Origin: an uncultured Desulfovibrio sp.
GTDB lineage: Bacteria; Desulfobacterota; Desulfovibrionia; Desulfovibrionales; Desulfovibrionaceae
Assembly (NCBI GenBank): GCA_900553065.1
Contig: USBZ01000013.1
Location: 1 to 40,275, forward strand
Length of the DNA stretch: 40,275 nt
Reading direction: 5' to 3'
The position numbers were made by a program, and so were the translations under genes. Shown one piece after another: positions 39,179 to 40,275 of this stretch (position 1 is the first letter of the stretch; every line of letters begins with the position of its first letter). A model generated the notes under the pieces. The model was not told where the DNA came from. It saw only the letters and a list, made by a program, of their open reading frames with translations, and searched no databases.

Positions 39179-39779
39179 TGCACGGCGGAGATATGCCGTC
39201 TTTCTCCGCCGTGCACGACCAGGAGTATGCGCCCCGCAGAAACGGGGCGGATGCAGGACATAAATATCCGGCCGGACGCGCGCTGTGAGTCGAACGTCCG
39301 GCCGAGGGGGGAGGAGACTGAAGTACTGGACTTCAGAGCAAATTTTTGCCGGCATGCCGTTTTCATGCATACCGGCAATGCGGAGGAGACTTTCCGGGAG
39401 TACCTGTATGTCCCGAAAAGTATGGCGAATATGATGATGGATCTGCAAATCCATACTCCTGCCGCGTGGCAGAGAAATTTTGCCGGAACATCCAGACATA
39501 TGTTCCGGCAGGAACGTCACCTCGGAGTATGCGACGCTCTTTATGGAGGCCCGAAGACGCTCGGATCGCCTTCGCGCTGCTATGGGCTGTGATCATGCCC
39601 CGGTGTCTCTCGGGCCGTTCCCCACCATGGGGAACGGCCCTGCCGCACCAGGAGACTGAGGTATCCACCTCAGCAAGGGAATACGACCCGGTCGTATCCC
39701 GATATCTTGCGGGAAAACCCGCGAAATTTTGCCGCCTGACGCCTCCGGCTCACGCCGGGTCAAGCCATCGTCAGGCGGC
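39179..39779. other. Dense array of stem-loops in non-coding DNA upstream of flavodoxin
   Basis: At least 13 stem-loops lie end to end in 600 bases. Arm pairs: 39179-39191/39203-39215 (13 bp); 39230-39236/39243-39249; 39269-39278/39295-39304; 39318-39324/39330-39336; 39346-39352/39372-39378; 39390-39399/39411-39420 (one mismatch); 39437-39442/39449-39454; 39459-39463/39468-39472; 39481-39491/39500-39510; 39612-39623/39629-39640 (12 bp); 39656-39662/39667-39673; 39681-39688/39690-39697; 39709-39713/39718-39722; 39731-39741/39769-39779 with an inner stem. The stems differ in sequence, and linkers often contain GGAG. No frame here has a ribosome site or a family signature. A structured RNA is the leading idea. 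Confidence 0.65.
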
Positions 39780-39794
39780 CTTGGGGGGGGGAGG

Positions 39795-39962
39795 TCAATG
39801 TCTTATCCTGCCCTGATCGGCCGTTGCGAACACTCTGAAATTTTCAATGAGCCGCCTGTCCTTCGCCTCTGCGTCAACCGGAGCTCTCTTATTGCCCGGC
39901 CGTCTTACCGCGTCGAGGACAGTCTCTTCCGGGAACGGGCACCTTTCGTTTCTGCTGCTCAT
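39795..39962 (-). CDS. Doubtful 55-residue frame downstream of the Fur-like promoter
   Basis: MSSRNERCPFPEETVLDAVRR and on, hydrophilic, no motif. It is the first frame after the promoter at 39977-40005, but the only ribosome-like sequence (CAGGG) directly abuts the ATG, which is too close. A GTG extension to 39980 would overlap the -10 element. Listed only because of its position. Confidence 0.2.
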   Translation of the reverse strand: MSSRNERCPFPEETVLDAVRRPGNKRAPVDAEAKDRRLIENFRVFATADQGRIRH

Positions 39963-39976
39963 CCCTGTTGAAATCG

Positions 39977-40005
39977 ACACTAATGAAAACGAATTTCAAT
40001 GTCAA
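39977..40005 (-). promoter_or_regulatory. Minus-strand promoter with embedded Fur-like box
   Basis: On the minus strand TTGACA (40000-40005) and TAGTGT (39977-39982) are 17 bases apart. The spacer contains TGAAATTCGTTTTCA (39984-39998), a near-palindrome of the type bound by Fur. A repressor there would block RNA polymerase. Transcription would run through the stem-loop array towards the flavodoxin gene. Confidence 0.55.
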
Positions 40006-40032
40006 CTTAAATTCAGTTTTTTCTCGCTATTT

Positions 40033-40049
40033 TTGAAAAATAATTTCAA
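40033..40049. promoter_or_regulatory. Second Fur-like palindrome
   Basis: TTGAAA-AATAA-TTTCAA is a perfect 6+6 inverted repeat with the same half-site as the box at 39984-39998, about 50 bases upstream of it. Two boxes strengthen the case for iron-dependent control. The rest of 40050-40220 shows no gene. Confidence 0.45.
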
Positions 40050-40220
40050 TTAAAACATATCCCATTTATTTAACAGATAAAATTATTTCTTTCAGCGCTC
40101 ATCTCCCGAAGCGGTCCTCGCCGAGAAGTCGTCCGCTCGCCATCAGCCAAGGCACCCCTTCAACAATACATCACTGATCTCGGTATTTCTAAGATGGTTC
40201 CCGCGGCAGTCTGCCGTATG

Positions 40221-40274
40221 AAATGGGGCCCCACCGGCATAGCCGGTGGTTCCTCTTATGCGCCTGTAAGGCTC
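40221..40274. repeat. Terminal inverted repeat, right copy (hairpin-bearing)
   Basis: Exact reverse complement of bases 1-54, with the same CCACCGGC/GCCGGTGG stem and GGGGCCCC. The sequences diverge immediately inside the repeat (ATTTT at left, ATTTC at right). The most economical explanation is two copies of one dispersed repeat at the edges of the assembled segment. Confidence 0.6.
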
Positions 40275-40275
40275 T

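Noticed and set aside
39179..39779. CRISPR array or integron attC array
   Set aside because: There are no identical direct repeats with regular spacers, and no attC-type conserved core sites; the stems differ from one another.
39062..39816. Several 100-156-codon frames across the stem-loop array on both strands
   Set aside because: Translations show no family resemblance, none has a convincing ribosome site, and the palindromic structure explains frames appearing on both strands.

Overview
This 40,275-base window looks like a chromosomal segment of a sulfate- or sulfite-reducing delta-proteobacterium, most likely Desulfovibrionaceae (Bilophila, Mailhella or Desulfovibrio type). The clue is its aromatic amino acid cluster: archaeal-type ADH synthase and dehydroquinate synthase II, then pheA, aroA and tyrA, lying next to a complete trp operon. 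That layout is characteristic of Desulfovibrio. A sigma-54 promoter, a fused TRAP permease and an AprA/FrdA-like flavoprotein agree with this. The genus is inferred; no rRNA or tRNA was seen.

Layout. (1) 1-54 and 40221-40274 are the same 54-base hairpin-bearing sequence in opposite orientation, so the window is bounded by copies of one repeat. (2) 438-608 is a small zinc-ribbon gene. (3) 7432-940, minus strand: a sigma-54 promoter drives an AprA/FrdA-like flavoprotein, a GltD-like iron-sulfur flavoprotein, a periplasmic DctP protein and a fused DctQM permease, which together look like a system that imports and reduces an organic acid. A probable regulator fragment lies divergently beside it. 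(4) About 8.1-20.6 kb: an integrated element with a tyrosine recombinase; a minus-strand operon (ERF recombinase, CobS-like AAA ATPase, DUF3150, CobT-like metallopeptidase/VWA protein, a 24-residue membrane peptide and a small conserved protein); and a plus-strand arm (two small phage-type proteins, an AlpA-like HTH protein, an SF3 helicase preceded by an in-frame amber codon, an iteron-like repeat region, and a primase/family A DNA polymerase fusion). No capsid, terminase or conjugation genes were recognised. (5) 20662-21504: an IS5-family insertion with a CTA target duplication. (6) 21628-29243, minus: promoter, trpL, attenuator, trpE-trpGD-trpC-trpF-trpB-trpA and a DUF1848 gene. (7) 29398-38288, plus: two ADH synthase paralogues, each with its own promoter, aromatic-rich leader peptide and attenuator, followed by dehydroquinate synthase II, pheA, aroA, tyrA, aroC, aroK and aroE. 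(8) 38619-40050: a flavodoxin on the minus strand, an unusual run of stem-loops upstream of it, and a promoter overlapped by a Fur-like box.

How it fits together. The plus operon makes chorismate, phenylalanine and tyrosine precursors from the ADH route (all steps except 3-dehydroquinate dehydratase are here), and the divergent trp operon takes chorismate to tryptophan. Three leader peptides appear to sense Trp (WWW), Tyr (a YAYYY run) and Phe/Tyr (FTFGFYFYF), so the two ADH synthases look like separately attenuated isozymes, similar in logic to the Tyr- and Phe-controlled DAHP synthases of enteric bacteria.

The most novel items are the paired aromatic attenuators, the primase-PolA fusion in a self-replicating element, and the hairpin array at 39.2-39.8 kb.
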